The notes under the pieces: model-generated | Databases searched by the model: none | Told to the model about the DNA's origin: nothing | What the model saw: only the letters and a program-made list of their open reading frames with translations | Translations under genes and position numbers: made by a program | Source: Azospirillum agricola | GTDB taxonomy: Bacteria > Pseudomonadota > Alphaproteobacteria > Azospirillales > Azospirillaceae | DNA length: 64,000 nt | Assembly: GCF_017876095.1 (NCBI RefSeq) | Contig: NZ_JAGINM010000009.1 | Location: forward strand, 124,001-188,000 | Direction: 5' to 3' | Shown here: positions 32,674-42,134 of the stretch, one piece after another | How positions within the stretch are numbered: position 1 is the first letter of the stretch | Layout: every line of letters starts with the position of its first letter

Positions 32674-32974
32674 TTCGGGGAAAAAAGCGGGGGTTCCACG
32701 GCCCGGCGGTTCCGCTTTCGTTTGACTTGGCGCCGCCGATCCGATAAGTCTGTTTCAACCACGGGGTTTTTCGTCCCGTGGCACCCCACACCCACATCTG
32801 CCGATCCGACGCTCTGTTCTTGAGCCGGGCACGGTGGCTGGCGAGTCCCTTCACGCTCGCACGGCGCCACCCGCTGCCCAACCGACGCGACCGCTTCGCG
32901 CCAAGCGCTGTCGGCCGGGATTCCAGGCACTCCCCCGCAAAGACCCATCAGACGATGATCTCACAGGCATCCCC
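32674..32974 (+). promoter_or_regulatory. rho promoter and long leader with hairpin
   Basis: The 301 bp before rho have no convincing gene. TTGACT at 32722-32727 and GATAAGT around 32743-32749 make a plausible sigma-70 promoter. A hairpin with CCACGGG/CCCGTGG arms and a T-rich loop (32759-32781) falls at the predicted transcript start. The remaining leader is about 190 bases, consistent with the autoregulated leaders known for rho genes; that role is inferred. Confidence 0.5.
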
Positions 32975-34231
32975 ATGCATCTCCAAGAGCTGAAGTGCAA
33001 AAGCCCCGCTGAACTTCTGGCGTTCGCGGAGGAGTTGCAGATCGAAAACGCCAGCACCCTGCGCAAGCAGGACATGATGTTCGCGATCCTCAAGCAGCTG
33101 GCCGAAAACGACGTGCCGATCTTCGGCGACGGGGTGCTGGAGGTGCTTCAGGACGGTTTCGGGTTCCTGCGCTCGCCCGAGGCGAACTACCTGCCGGGTC
33201 CCGATGACATCTACGTCAGCCCGAGCCAGGTCCGCCGCTTCGGCCTGCGCACCGGCGACACGGTGGAGGGGCAGATCCGGTCGCCGAAGGACGGGGAGCG
33301 CTACTTCGCGCTGCTCAAGGTCAACACGATCAACTTCGACGCGCCCGACAAGGTGCGTCACCGCATCAACTTCGACAACCTGACGCCGCTCTACCCGGAA
33401 GAGCGCATCCGGATGGAGGTCGAGGACCCGACCAAGAAGAACCTGACCGGCCGCATCGTCGATCTGGTCTCCCCGCTGGGCAAGGGGCAGCGCGGCCTGA
33501 TCGTGGCGCCGCCGCGCACCGGCAAGACGGTGATGCTCCAGAACATCGCCCATTCCGTCGCCACCAACCACCCGGAAGCCTACCTGATCGTCCTGCTGAT
33601 CGACGAGCGTCCGGAAGAGGTGACCGACATGGCGCGCTCGGTGCGCGGCGAGGTCATCAGCTCCACCTTCGACGAGCCGGCGACCCGTCACGTCCAGGTC
33701 GCCGAGATGGTGATCGAGAAGGCCAAGCGGCTGGTCGAGCACAAGCGCGACGTCGTCATCCTGCTGGATTCGATCACCCGCCTGGCGCGCGCCTACAACA
33801 CGGTGGTGCCGTCGTCCGGCAAGGTGCTGACCGGCGGCGTCGACGCCAACGCGCTGCAACGGCCCAAGCGCTTCTTCGGCGCCGCCCGCAACGTCGAGGA
33901 GGGCGGCTCGCTGACCATCATCGCCACCGCGCTGATCGACACCGGCAGCCGCATGGACGAGGTGATCTTCGAGGAGTTCAAGGGCACCGGCAACTCGGAG
34001 ATCGTGCTGGACCGCAAGCTCTCCGACAAGCGCACCTTCCCGGCGATCGACATCTCGAAGTCGGGCACCCGCAAGGAAGAGCTGCTGGTCGACAAGGGAA
34101 CCATGTCGAAGATGTGGATCCTGCGCCGGATCCTGATGCCGATGGGCGTCACCGACGCGGTCGATTTCCTGGTCGACAAGCTGAAGCACACCAAATCGAA
34201 CAGCGAATTCTTCGAGAGCATGAACCAATAG
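32975..34231 (+). CDS. rho: Transcription termination factor Rho
   Basis: Hexameric RNA helicase, 418 residues. N-terminal helix bundle [15 protein letters not shown], the RNA-binding OB fold with DGFGFLRSP, Walker [13 protein letters not shown], Walker [17 protein letters not shown] and the R-loop region [16 protein letters not shown]. The start at ATG 32975 gives the standard length; earlier codons in frame are not family-like. Followed by a strong terminator. Confidence 0.97.
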   Translation: MHLQELKCKSPAELLAFAEELQIENASTLRKQDMMFAILKQLAENDVPIFGDGVLEVLQDGFGFLRSPEANYLPGPDDIYVSPSQVRRFGLRTGDTVEGQIRSPKDGERYFALLKVNTINFDAPDKVRHRINFDNLTPLYPEERIRMEVEDPTKKNLTGRIVDLVSPLGKGQRGLIVAPPRTGKTVMLQNIAHSVATNHPEAYLIVLLIDERPEEVTDMARSVRGEVISSTFDEPATRHVQVAEMVIEKAKRLVEHKRDVVILLDSITRLARAYNTVVPSSGKVLTGGVDANALQRPKRFFGAARNVEEGGSLTIIATALIDTGSRMDEVIFEEFKGTGNSEIVLDRKLSDKRTFPAIDISKSGTRKEELLVDKGTMSKMWILRRILMPMGVTDAVDFLVDKLKHTKSNSEFFESMNQ

Positions 34232-34246
34232 TCCGGCGGGACTTGC

Positions 34247-34292
34247 GCATGAAAAAGGCGGGGGGCCGAAAGCCTCCCGCCTTTTTCATGCG
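34247..34292 (+). terminator. Terminator after rho
   Basis: Near-perfect long inverted repeat: GCATGAAAAAGGCGGG pairs with CCCGCCTTTTTCATGC around a short GAAA-containing loop. The A-run on the left and T-run on the right arm make it usable in both directions, for rho and for convergent secB. Confidence 0.9.
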
Positions 34293-34340
34293 TGGGTCAT
34301 GCCCGACCGGATCCGGTGGCCGATCCCCGGACCGCTGTCC

Positions 34341-34844
34341 TCAGAACGGCGGCTGCTGGGGCTGCTGCTCGGCGGCGGCCTGGGCGCCGCCCTGGCGGTG
34401 GTACAGGTCGGCGAAGTCGATCGGGTTGACCAGCAGCGGCGGATAGCCGCCGTCGCGGGTCGCCGTCGACACGATGGCGCGGGCGAAGGGGAACAGCATG
34501 CGCGGGCCTTCGATCATCAGCACCGGGCGGTGATGCTCCTGCGGCAGGCCGGGGAGCTGGAACAGGCCGCCGTAGGACAGCTCGACGATGAAGGCGACGG
34601 TTTCGCCCTGGCGGGCCTCGCAGCGGAGCTGGAGGGTGACCTCGTAGACGTCCTCGCCGACCATCTGGGCCTGCACGTCGACGCCGATGTTGACCTGCGG
34701 CTGCGGCTGGTTGGGCAGCAGGCTCTGCGGGGCGTTGGGGTTCTCGAAGGACAGGTCCTTCACATACTGGGCCAGGACATGCATCGGCAGCGAGGACGCC
34801 TGCTGGGACGGCTGTTCGGCGCCGTTGATCTGCGGATCGGACAT
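34341..34844 (-). CDS. secB: Protein-export chaperone SecB
   Basis: Homotetrameric cytosolic chaperone that keeps precursors unfolded for SecA; 167 residues. LPMHVLAQYVKDLSFENPNAP and the C-terminal PPLLVNPIDFADLY are family hallmarks. ATG 34844 has AGGAG just upstream. The C-terminal tail is Gln/Ala/Pro-rich. Only the shorter form from 34844 is supported although the frame extends far upstream. Confidence 0.95.
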   Translation of the reverse strand: MSDPQINGAEQPSQQASSLPMHVLAQYVKDLSFENPNAPQSLLPNQPQPQVNIGVDVQAQMVGEDVYEVTLQLRCEARQGETVAFIVELSYGGLFQLPGLPQEHHRPVLMIEGPRMLFPFARAIVSTATRDGGYPPLLVNPIDFADLYHRQGGAQAAAEQQPQQPPF

Positions 34845-34966
34845 AACAAGCTCCTGAATCGCCGGCCCGGCCGTCCTGGGGGCGGCGGGCCGTGACGGGT
34901 TTGGGGTGGAAACGCTTTCGCCAGACGGCTGGCTATCACGGATCCGGCGGCCTGCCAACGGAAAGG

Positions 34967-35587
34967 TCAGGGCCGGCCGGACCCATCGGGAGGGGCCTTT
35001 CCCCATTGGGATTCGGACAGGCGCCGGGTTCCCTCGGCCTCCGCCGGGGCGTCCTCCGACACGTCGCGGTAATCGCCGTCGATCACCCCCGGTTGCGGCT
35101 GGAACGGGCCGCCGCGATGGCCGTCGGCGCCGAAGCCGGCCCCGGCTCCCGAGGCGGATCCGGCCCCGAAACCACCGGCCGGACAGCCGGATCGAGCTCC
35201 GGATCCCGCCCCGCCGAAGACCTGGAAGCGGCTCTGGCCGGCCATCATCCGCGCCAGCAGCCAGCGGCCGGCGCCACGGCGCAGGGGGCGGATCAGCAGG
35301 GCTAGCCCGAGCAGGTCGGTGAGGAAGCCGGGGATGAGCAGCAGGATGCCGGCGGCGACCTCGCAAAATCCGTCGAGCACGGTGCCGATCGGCGCCTCGC
35401 CCCTCGCGGCGGCGGCCTGGGCGCGGGTCAGCGCGGTCAGGCCGCGATGGCGGATCAGGAAGATGCCGAGCAGGGCGGACAGGACAAGCAGCCCGATGGT
35501 CGGCCCGGCGCCGATCCAGTCGCCGACCTGGATGAAACCGACGATCTCCAGGATCGGCAGAAGGAGGATCAACAGCAGGGGATTCAT
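34967..35587 (-). CDS. FxsA family membrane protein
   Basis: Protein of 206 residues; the first about 125 form the FxsA domain with hydrophobic segments at 3-22, 27-45 and 76-95 (LLLIPGFLTDLLGLALLI). The remainder is a Gly/Ala/Ser-rich, probably disordered cytoplasmic tail that includes a CGGATCCG octamer. FxsA was named for suppression of phage F exclusion; its normal role is unclear. Upstream of secB on the same strand. Confidence 0.85.
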   Translation of the reverse strand: MNPLLLILLLPILEIVGFIQVGDWIGAGPTIGLLVLSALLGIFLIRHRGLTALTRAQAAAARGEAPIGTVLDGFCEVAAGILLLIPGFLTDLLGLALLIRPLRRGAGRWLLARMMAGQSRFQVFGGAGSGARSGCPAGGFGAGSASGAGAGFGADGHRGGPFQPQPGVIDGDYRDVSEDAPAEAEGTRRLSESQWGKAPPDGSGRP

Positions 35588-35634
35588 GGCTGTCCTTGCT
35601 CTTCGGGCGTTCAGGCCCTATCTACACTTGACTA

Positions 35635-35689
35635 GGACGTCCGGTCGATGGCCTGGAATTGGTGGCCGGGACGTCCATATGGTCGATGG
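35635..35689. repeat. Two copies of GGACGTCC...GGTCGATGG upstream of the Tim44-domain gene
   Basis: Copy one GGACGTCC-GGTCGATGG spans 35635-35651; copy two GGACGTCC-ATAT-GGTCGATGG spans 35669-35689. GGACGTCC is itself a palindrome. A TTGACT hexamer lies at 35628-35633. It lies between the divergent fxsA and Tim44-type genes, so a regulatory role is plausible. Confidence 0.6.
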
Positions 35690-35787
35690 TTCGAGCTACA
35701 CGTAATGTGGCTCCACCGGCGGGTCCAGGGGTGCCGTCCCGAATGGGGCCCCAGGTCCGGCAAGGTCGAAATCGGAAGGATCGAACG

Positions 35788-36458
35788 ATGGGAGATGGGT
35801 TCGTGTTCATCGAGATCGTAATCTTCGCGATGATCGCGGCGTTTCTCGTCTATCGGCTGCGCAGCGTCCTGGGCCGCCGCACCGGCGAGGAGCAGCAGCG
35901 GCCGAATCCCTTCACGCCGAACGCCAGCCGGCCGGACAACGTCGTGGCGATGCCCGACCGCAACCGCCCGCGTCCCGATGACGCACCCGTGTCGGACGAG
36001 CCGGTGTCGCTGGCCGTGGCGCTGGAGCAGATCAAGGCCGCCGATCCCAGCTTCGACGAGAAGCATTTCCTGGAAGGCGCCAAGGCCGCGTTCCGCATGA
36101 TCGTCGAGGCCTTCGCCCGTGGCGACACCGCGACGCTGCGTCCGCTGCTGGCCGACGACGTGTACGAGAATTTCGCCCGCGTCATCCGCGACCGTCAGGC
36201 CGCCGGGGAGAAGCACGAGGTTCTGGTCGAGATGATCCGGGAGGCCGACGTCGCCGAGGCGCGGCTCGACGCCAGCCGCACCGCCATCGTGACGGTCAAG
36301 CTGGTCTCCGACCAGATCAACGTCGTGCGCGACCGCAACGGCGCGGTGGTCGACGGCGATCCGAACGCGGTGGTCGAGGCGACCGACATCTGGACCTTCA
36401 GCCGCAACACCCGCGCCCGCGATCCGAACTGGGCGTTGACCGAAATCCACGTCGCCAC

Positions 36459-36462
<4 letters not shown>
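35788..36462 (+). CDS. Tim44-like domain protein (TimA type)
   Basis: Protein of 224 residues with one N-terminal membrane helix (about 5-22, FIEIVIFAMIAAFLVYRL) and a C-terminal Tim44-like domain (about 80-224; FLEGAKAAFRMIVEAFARGD, then EATDIWTFSRNTRARDPNW). It is probably membrane-anchored with the domain in the cytoplasm or periplasm; in Caulobacter a similar protein (TimA) is tied to outer-membrane/protein processes. GGAAGGA precedes ATG 35788. Its TGA overlaps the TTG start of mltA. Confidence 0.87.
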
Positions 36463-37711
<1,249 letters not shown>

Positions 37712-37715
<4 letters not shown>

Positions 37716-37752
37716 AAAGGGGCGCCGGATCCGGTCCGGCGCCCCTTTTCAT
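37712..37752. terminator. Bidirectional terminator between mltA and hinT
   Basis: ATGAAAAGGGGCGCCGGA pairs with TCCGGCGCCCCTTTTCAT around a TCCGG loop. The loop side holds a CGGATCCG octamer. A-run and T-run flank the stem, so it can end both the mltA transcript and the his/hinT transcript. Confidence 0.9.
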
Positions 37753-37767
37753 GTTTCACGTGGATCA
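37752..37767. other. Degenerate parS-like site
   Basis: TGTTTCACGTGGATCA, 14 of 16 matches to the parS consensus (two mismatches in the right arm). Lies directly after the mltA/hinT terminator and 8 kb right of the proposed origin. Binding by ParB is uncertain. Confidence 0.5.
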
Positions 37768-37778
37768 CTCGAACCGGA

Positions 37779-38150
37779 TCAATCCGGCTTGACCATCCGT
37801 CCCAGGTCGTGGCCGGCGAGGATGTGGATGTGCAGATGCGGCACATCCTGGCGGGCGGCGGCGCCGCAGTTGGAGATGATGCGGTAGCCGGGCTCGGCGG
37901 CGCCGACCTGACGGGCGATGTCGCCGACCGTGCGGAACAGGGCGGTGATCTCGGCGTCCGACGCGTTGGCGGTGAAGTCGTCCATGTCCACATAGGCGCC
38001 CTTGGGAATCACCAGGATGTGGATCGGCGCCAGCGGCTGGATGTCGTGGAAGGCGAGCACATGCTCGGTCTCCAGCACCGTCTTGTTGGGAATCTCGCCG
38101 CGCAGGATGCGGGCGAAGACGTTGTTCGGGTCGTAGCTCTTGCTGGCCAT
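37779..38150 (-). CDS. hinT: HIT family hydrolase (HinT-like)
   Basis: Histidine-triad purine phosphoramidase of 123 residues with HLHIHILAG (HxHxH active site) and PLAPIHILVIPKG. ATG 38150 gives standard HIT length; further in-frame codons run into hisE. Last gene of the his cluster, a common alphaproteobacterial arrangement whose functional link to histidine synthesis is not clear. Confidence 0.92.
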   Translation of the reverse strand: MASKSYDPNNVFARILRGEIPNKTVLETEHVLAFHDIQPLAPIHILVIPKGAYVDMDDFTANASDAEITALFRTVGDIARQVGAAEPGYRIISNCGAAARQDVPHLHIHILAGHDLGRMVKPD

Positions 38151-38208
38151 GGACGTGCGTTCCCCCTTGGTCCGATGGATGTCCGATGAGAGTCCGACGA
38201 GGGGCCCG

Positions 38209-38574
38209 TCAGGGCTTGCGGGCTTTCTTCTCGTCGATGCCGCTGGTGCCCTCGCGCTGGGCCAGCTTGTCCCAGACCTCGGCCGGATCCAGCCCGGCGT
38301 CGGCCCACAGCACCAGCAGATGATAGAGCAGATCGGCCGATTCCGAGGCGAGGGCGGCCTTGTCGCCGCGCACCGCCTCCAGGATGGCCTCGACCGCCTC
38401 CTCGCCGACCTTCTGGGCGATCTTGGCGGTGCCCCGGCTGTAGAGCTTGGCGGTGTAGGAGCTTTCCGGGTCACCGCCCTTGCGTGCCAGAACGGTGGCG
38501 TAGAGCCGGTCCAGCACCTCGGCGGAATTGGAGGCGGATCCGGCGGCCGGCTTGGCGTTCTTTCCGTCAGCCAT
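38209..38574 (-). CDS. hisE: Phosphoribosyl-ATP pyrophosphatase
   Basis: Second step of histidine synthesis, PR-ATP to PR-AMP. Helical 121-residue protein with [17 protein letters not shown] and [19 protein letters not shown]-terminal Ala/Ser-rich leader includes a CGGATCCG octamer. Separate from hisI, which is not in the window. Overlaps hisF by eight bases. Confidence 0.94.
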   Translation of the reverse strand: MADGKNAKPAAGSASNSAEVLDRLYATVLARKGGDPESSYTAKLYSRGTAKIAQKVGEEAVEAILEAVRGDKAALASESADLLYHLLVLWADAGLDPAEVWDKLAQREGTSGIDEKKARKP

Positions 38575-39355
38575 GGCGCGCGGCCCCCGCCATCAGCGCC
38601 GGGCGCACCGGGATGCCGGCCCCGGCGAGCGCCGCCTTGGCCTGCCCGATGGTGTAGGTGCCGAAATGGAAGATCGAGGCGGCGAGCACGGCGGTGGCGT
38701 GGCCCTCGCGGATGCCCTCGACCAGATGGTCGAGCGTGCCGACGCCGCCCGACGCGATCACCGGCACGCGCACGCTGTCGGCGACCTTGCGGGTCAGCGC
38801 CAGGTCGAAGCCGCTCTTGGTGCCGTCGCGGTCCATCGAGGTCAGCAGGATCTCGCCGGCGCCGTTGCCGACCATGCGCTGCGCCCATTCCACCGCGTCG
38901 AGCCCGGTGGCGTTGCGCCCGCCATGGGTGAAGACCTCCCACTTGCCGGGGGAGACCTGCTTGGCGTCGATGGCGACGACGATGCATTGCGCGCCGAACT
39001 TCTCGGCCGCCTCGCGCACGAACTCCGGCCGGTGGATGGCGGCGGTGTTGATCGACACCTTGTCGGCGCCGGCCAGCAGCAGCTTGCGGATGTCCTCGAC
39101 CACCCGCACCCCGCCGCCGACGGTCAGCGGCATGAACACCTGCTCGGCGGTGCGGCGCACCACGTCGTAGATGGTGTCGCGGTTCTCGTGGCTGGCGGTG
39201 ATGTCGAGGAAGGTCAGCTCGTCGGCCCCCTCGCGGTCGTATACGCGGGCCTGCTCGACGGGATCGCCGGCGTCCACCAGATCGACGAAGTTGACCCCCT
39301 TGACGACCCGGCCGTCCTTGACGTCCAGGCAGGGGATGACGCGCATCTTCAGCAT
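38567..39355 (-). CDS. hisF: Imidazole glycerol phosphate synthase, cyclase subunit HisF
   Basis: (beta/alpha)8 barrel of 262 residues that makes IGP and AICAR from PRFAR using ammonia from His[17 protein letters not shown] holds catalytic D11; [16 protein letters not shown] has the second catalytic Asp. ATG 39355 overlaps the hisA stop (TGATG). Upstream in-frame codons belong to hisA. Confidence 0.96.
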   Translation of the reverse strand: MLKMRVIPCLDVKDGRVVKGVNFVDLVDAGDPVEQARVYDREGADELTFLDITASHENRDTIYDVVRRTAEQVFMPLTVGGGVRVVEDIRKLLLAGADKVSINTAAIHRPEFVREAAEKFGAQCIVVAIDAKQVSPGKWEVFTHGGRNATGLDAVEWAQRMVGNGAGEILLTSMDRDGTKSGFDLALTRKVADSVRVPVIASGGVGTLDHLVEGIREGHATAVLAASIFHFGTYTIGQAKAALAGAGIPVRPALMAGAARHG

Positions 39356-40101
39356 CAGTCGGCGTCCTCGACGGCGGGGGCGGAGAGCAGGGCGAGCGCC
39401 TCCTGCGGGTCGATGCGCCCGTCGTAGAGCGCGCGGCCGCAGATGACGCCCTCGATGCCGGTGTCCTCCTCCAGCTTCAGCGCGCGGAGATCCTCCATCG
39501 ACGACACGCCGCCCGACGCGATGACCGGCGTCGTCAGGTGGAAGGCGAGGTCGGAGGTGGACTCCACGTTCACGCCGCCCATGGCCCCGTCGCGGTTGAT
39601 GTCGGTGTAGATGATGGCGGCGACGCCGCAATCCTCGAACTTCAGCGCGAGGTCGAGCGCCTTGATGTCCGAGGTCTCGGCCCAGCCGGCGACGGCGACG
39701 TAGCCCTCGCGCGCGTCGATGCCGACGGCGACCTTGCCGGGGAACTCGCGGCAGGCGGCCTTGACCAGATCCGGGTCGCGCAGCGCCACGGTGCCGAGGA
39801 TGACGCGGCTGACGCCCTTCTCCAGCCACATGCCGATGGTCTTCAGGTCGCGGATGCCGCCGCCGAGCTGCACCGGGATGGTGACGGCCTGGAGGATGCT
39901 CTCCACGGCGGCGCCGTTCACCGGCTTGCCCTCGAAGGCGCCGTTGAGATCGACGAGGTGGAGCCATTCGAAGCCCTGGCTCTGGAACAGCCGTCCCTGG
40001 TCGCCGGGGTTGGTGTTGAAGACCGTGGCCTGGCTCATCTCGCCGCGCAGCAGGCGGACGCAGGCACCGTCCTTGAGGTCGATGGCGGGGTAGATGATCA
40101 T
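39355..40101 (-). CDS. hisA: ProFAR isomerase HisA
   Basis: Barrel enzyme of 248 residues catalysing the Amadori rearrangement of ProFAR to [21 protein letters not shown] has catalytic Asp near residue 8; [14 protein letters not shown] holds the second. [14 protein letters not shown] and [14 protein letters not shown] are phosphate-binding loops. ATG 40101 overlaps the stop of the GNAT gene. Confidence 0.96.
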   Translation of the reverse strand: MIIYPAIDLKDGACVRLLRGEMSQATVFNTNPGDQGRLFQSQGFEWLHLVDLNGAFEGKPVNGAAVESILQAVTIPVQLGGGIRDLKTIGMWLEKGVSRVILGTVALRDPDLVKAACREFPGKVAVGIDAREGYVAVAGWAETSDIKALDLALKFEDCGVAAIIYTDINRDGAMGGVNVESTSDLAFHLTTPVIASGGVSSMEDLRALKLEEDTGIEGVICGRALYDGRIDPQEALALLSAPAVEDAD

Positions 40102-40646
40102 CGCGGCGTCTCGTCCTGTGGCGTGGCTTGATCGAGGTCTTTGGAATAGAAATATCCGGCGGTGCGAACGCCCTTCACCAGCGCGTAGAAGGGGTGGGTG
40201 CCCCAGCGCTTGAAGCCGAGCGTCTCGTACAGCGCGATCGCCGCCTCCTGGGTCTCGCGGACGTCCAGATTGAGGGCGCGGAAGCCGCAGGCGACCGCCT
40301 CGGCCTCCACCGCCTGCGTCAGGCGGCGGGCCAGCCCGTGGCCGCGCGCCCAGGGGGCGACGAAGGCGGTGGTCAGCGACGCGGCGTGGCCCTGCGCCTC
40401 GTTGTTGCGCGGCGGCTTGACGAGCTGCGCCGATCCGGCGATCACCCCGTCGAGCCGGGCGACGAACAGGATGCGCTCGGGCACGACCAGCACGCCCTTC
40501 CAATAGCGCTCCATCACGTCGCGCGGCGGCGGCTCGACCCAGCCGAAGCCGCCGCCCGCCTTGATGGCGTCGTCGGCGGCGTCGCACAGGTCGTGCAGGT
40601 CGCCGGTCTTGAGCGCCTCCACCCGCTCGATGGCGATGTCCGCCAT
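40098..40646 (-). CDS. GNAT acetyltransferase embedded in the his operon
   Basis: Protein of 182 residues with a GNAT fold: [23 protein letters not shown] is the acetyl-CoA binding motif A, then [23 protein letters not shown]. It sits between hisH and hisA with tight spacing (3 bp after hisH side, ATGA overlap into hisA), so it is translated with the histidine enzymes. Substrate unknown; a link to histidine metabolism is suggested only by position. Confidence 0.88.
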   Translation of the reverse strand: MADIAIERVEALKTGDLHDLCDAADDAIKAGGGFGWVEPPPRDVMERYWKGVLVVPERILFVARLDGVIAGSAQLVKPPRNNEAQGHAASLTTAFVAPWARGHGLARRLTQAVEAEAVACGFRALNLDVRETQEAAIALYETLGFKRWGTHPFYALVKGVRTAGYFYSKDLDQATPQDETPR

Positions 40647-40649
40647 CGT

Positions 40650-41294
40650 TCAGGCCTTCCAGCGCAGGAAGTTGGCGATCAGGGCGAGGCCGGTCGCCTG
40701 GCTCTTTTCCGGGTGGAACTGGGTGCCGACCAGATTGTCGCGCCCGACCACCGCGGCGAACGGCCCGCCATACTCGGCGGACGCGATCAGCGTCTCCGGG
40801 TCGGCCAGCTTGAACTGGTAGGAATGGACGAAATAGGCGTGCGCGTTCTCCGGCAGCCCGGCCAGCACCGGGTGGGGGCGGCGGACGTTCAGCTCGTTCC
40901 AGCCCATGTGGGGAATCTTCAGGGCCGGATCCGCCGGCTCCAGCGTCGCCACCTCGCCCTTGATCCAGCCCAGCCCCTCGGTCACGCCGTATTCGCGACC
41001 GCGCTCGGCCATCAGCTGCATGCCGACGCAGATGCCGAGGAAGGGGCGGGCGCGGCGGTGGACGACCTCCTCCAGCGCTTCCAGCATGCCGGGGACCTCG
41101 GACAGGCCGCGCTTGCAGTCGGCGAAGGCGCCGACGCCGGGCAGCACCACCCGGTCGGCGCGCCGGACCGCGTCGGCGTCGGAGGTGACGAGAACCGTGG
41201 TGGAGGCTTCGGCTTCGCCGGCCGCCCGCTCGATCGCCTTGGCGGCGGAGCGCAGGTTGCCGGAGCCGTAGTCGATCAGCGCGACCGTTTGCAT
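40650..41294 (-). CDS. hisH: Imidazole glycerol phosphate synthase, glutaminase subunit HisH
   Basis: Class I glutamine amidotransferase of 214 residues. Nucleophile Cys in [11 protein letters not shown] and the His/Glu dyad in [10 protein letters not shown] are intact; [13 protein letters not shown] is the N-terminal hallmark. ATG 41294. Upstream of the GNAT gene and hisA; forms the IGP synthase with HisF. Confidence 0.96.
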   Translation of the reverse strand: MQTVALIDYGSGNLRSAAKAIERAAGEAEASTTVLVTSDADAVRRADRVVLPGVGAFADCKRGLSEVPGMLEALEEVVHRRARPFLGICVGMQLMAERGREYGVTEGLGWIKGEVATLEPADPALKIPHMGWNELNVRRPHPVLAGLPENAHAYFVHSYQFKLADPETLIASAEYGGPFAAVVGRDNLVGTQFHPEKSQATGLALIANFLRWKA

Positions 41295-41364
41295 GGAGGT
41301 GGGGAACCTTACGTCAGATCGGATAGAGCCCAGTCGGAGGGGGCGGCGTTCCTGGGCAGGACCC

Positions 41365-41988
41365 TCAGAGGGAGCCGCCGAGCGTGCCCTTGGTGGAAGG
41401 CACGGCGTCGCGCTTGCGCGGGTCGATGTCGACACCGGCGCGCAGCGCGCGGGCAAGCGCCTTGTAGCAGCTTTCCACGATGTGGTGGTTGTTCTCGCCG
41501 TAGAGAGTCTCGACGTGCAGGGTCACGCCGGCGGCCATGGCGAAGGCCTGGAACCACTCGCGGAACAGCTCGGTGTCGAAATCGCCGATCTTGTCGCGGG
41601 TGAAGGCGACCTTCCAGATCAGGTAGGGCCGGTTGGAGAAGTCCAGCGCCACGCGGGTCAGCGTCTCGTCCATCGGGACGTAGGAATGACCATAGCGCTG
41701 GATGCCCTTGCGGTCGCCCAGCGCCTTCGCCACCGCCATGCCGATGGCGATGCCGCTGTCCTCGGTCGTGTGGTGGTAGTCGATGTGCAGGTCGCCGTCG
41801 GCCAGCACCGTCAAATCCATCAGGCTGTGGCGCGACAGCTGCTCCAGCATGTGGTCGAGGAAGCCGATGCCGGTCTTCACGTCGTAGACGCCGGTGCCGT
41901 CCAGGTTCACCGCGACCCGGATGCGGGTCTCGGTCGTGTTCCGCTCGATCGAGGCGCGGCGGGCGCCGTGGGAAGGGCTCTGGTCCAT
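41365..41988 (-). CDS. hisB: Imidazoleglycerol-phosphate dehydratase
   Basis: Monofunctional IGP dehydratase of 207 residues (no phosphatase domain). Two metal-binding [10 protein letters not shown] and HHIVES motifs are visible, and [16 protein letters not shown] near the N-terminus. ATG 41988 (MDQSPSHGA) is chosen over an upstream in-frame start at 42033. Heads the hisB-hisH-GNAT-hisA-hisF-hisE-hinT operon. Confidence 0.96.
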   Translation of the reverse strand: MDQSPSHGARRASIERNTTETRIRVAVNLDGTGVYDVKTGIGFLDHMLEQLSRHSLMDLTVLADGDLHIDYHHTTEDSGIAIGMAVAKALGDRKGIQRYGHSYVPMDETLTRVALDFSNRPYLIWKVAFTRDKIGDFDTELFREWFQAFAMAAGVTLHVETLYGENNHHIVESCYKALARALRAGVDIDPRKRDAVPSTKGTLGGSL

Positions 41989-42075
41989 GGGGTTTTTGTA
42001 GCAGGAAGCGCCGGGGGGCGCCAGCGGCCGCAAGCCTTGTCAAGTGGGTCCATGGTCCGAGGACCAACCCGACGA

Positions 42076-42104
42076 TTGTCGTACGATGGTGTGCGGGTTA
42101 GAGT
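42076..42104 (+). promoter_or_regulatory. Candidate promoter for the lipoprotein gene
   Basis: TTGTCG (42076-42081), 17 bases, TAGAGT (42099-42104), about 30 bp before the ATG at 42135. Lies in the 146-bp divergent region with hisB. Weak -10, so only suggestive. Confidence 0.35.
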
Positions 42105-42134
42105 GTTTTGCACCGATTGCGTGCATAACAGGAT

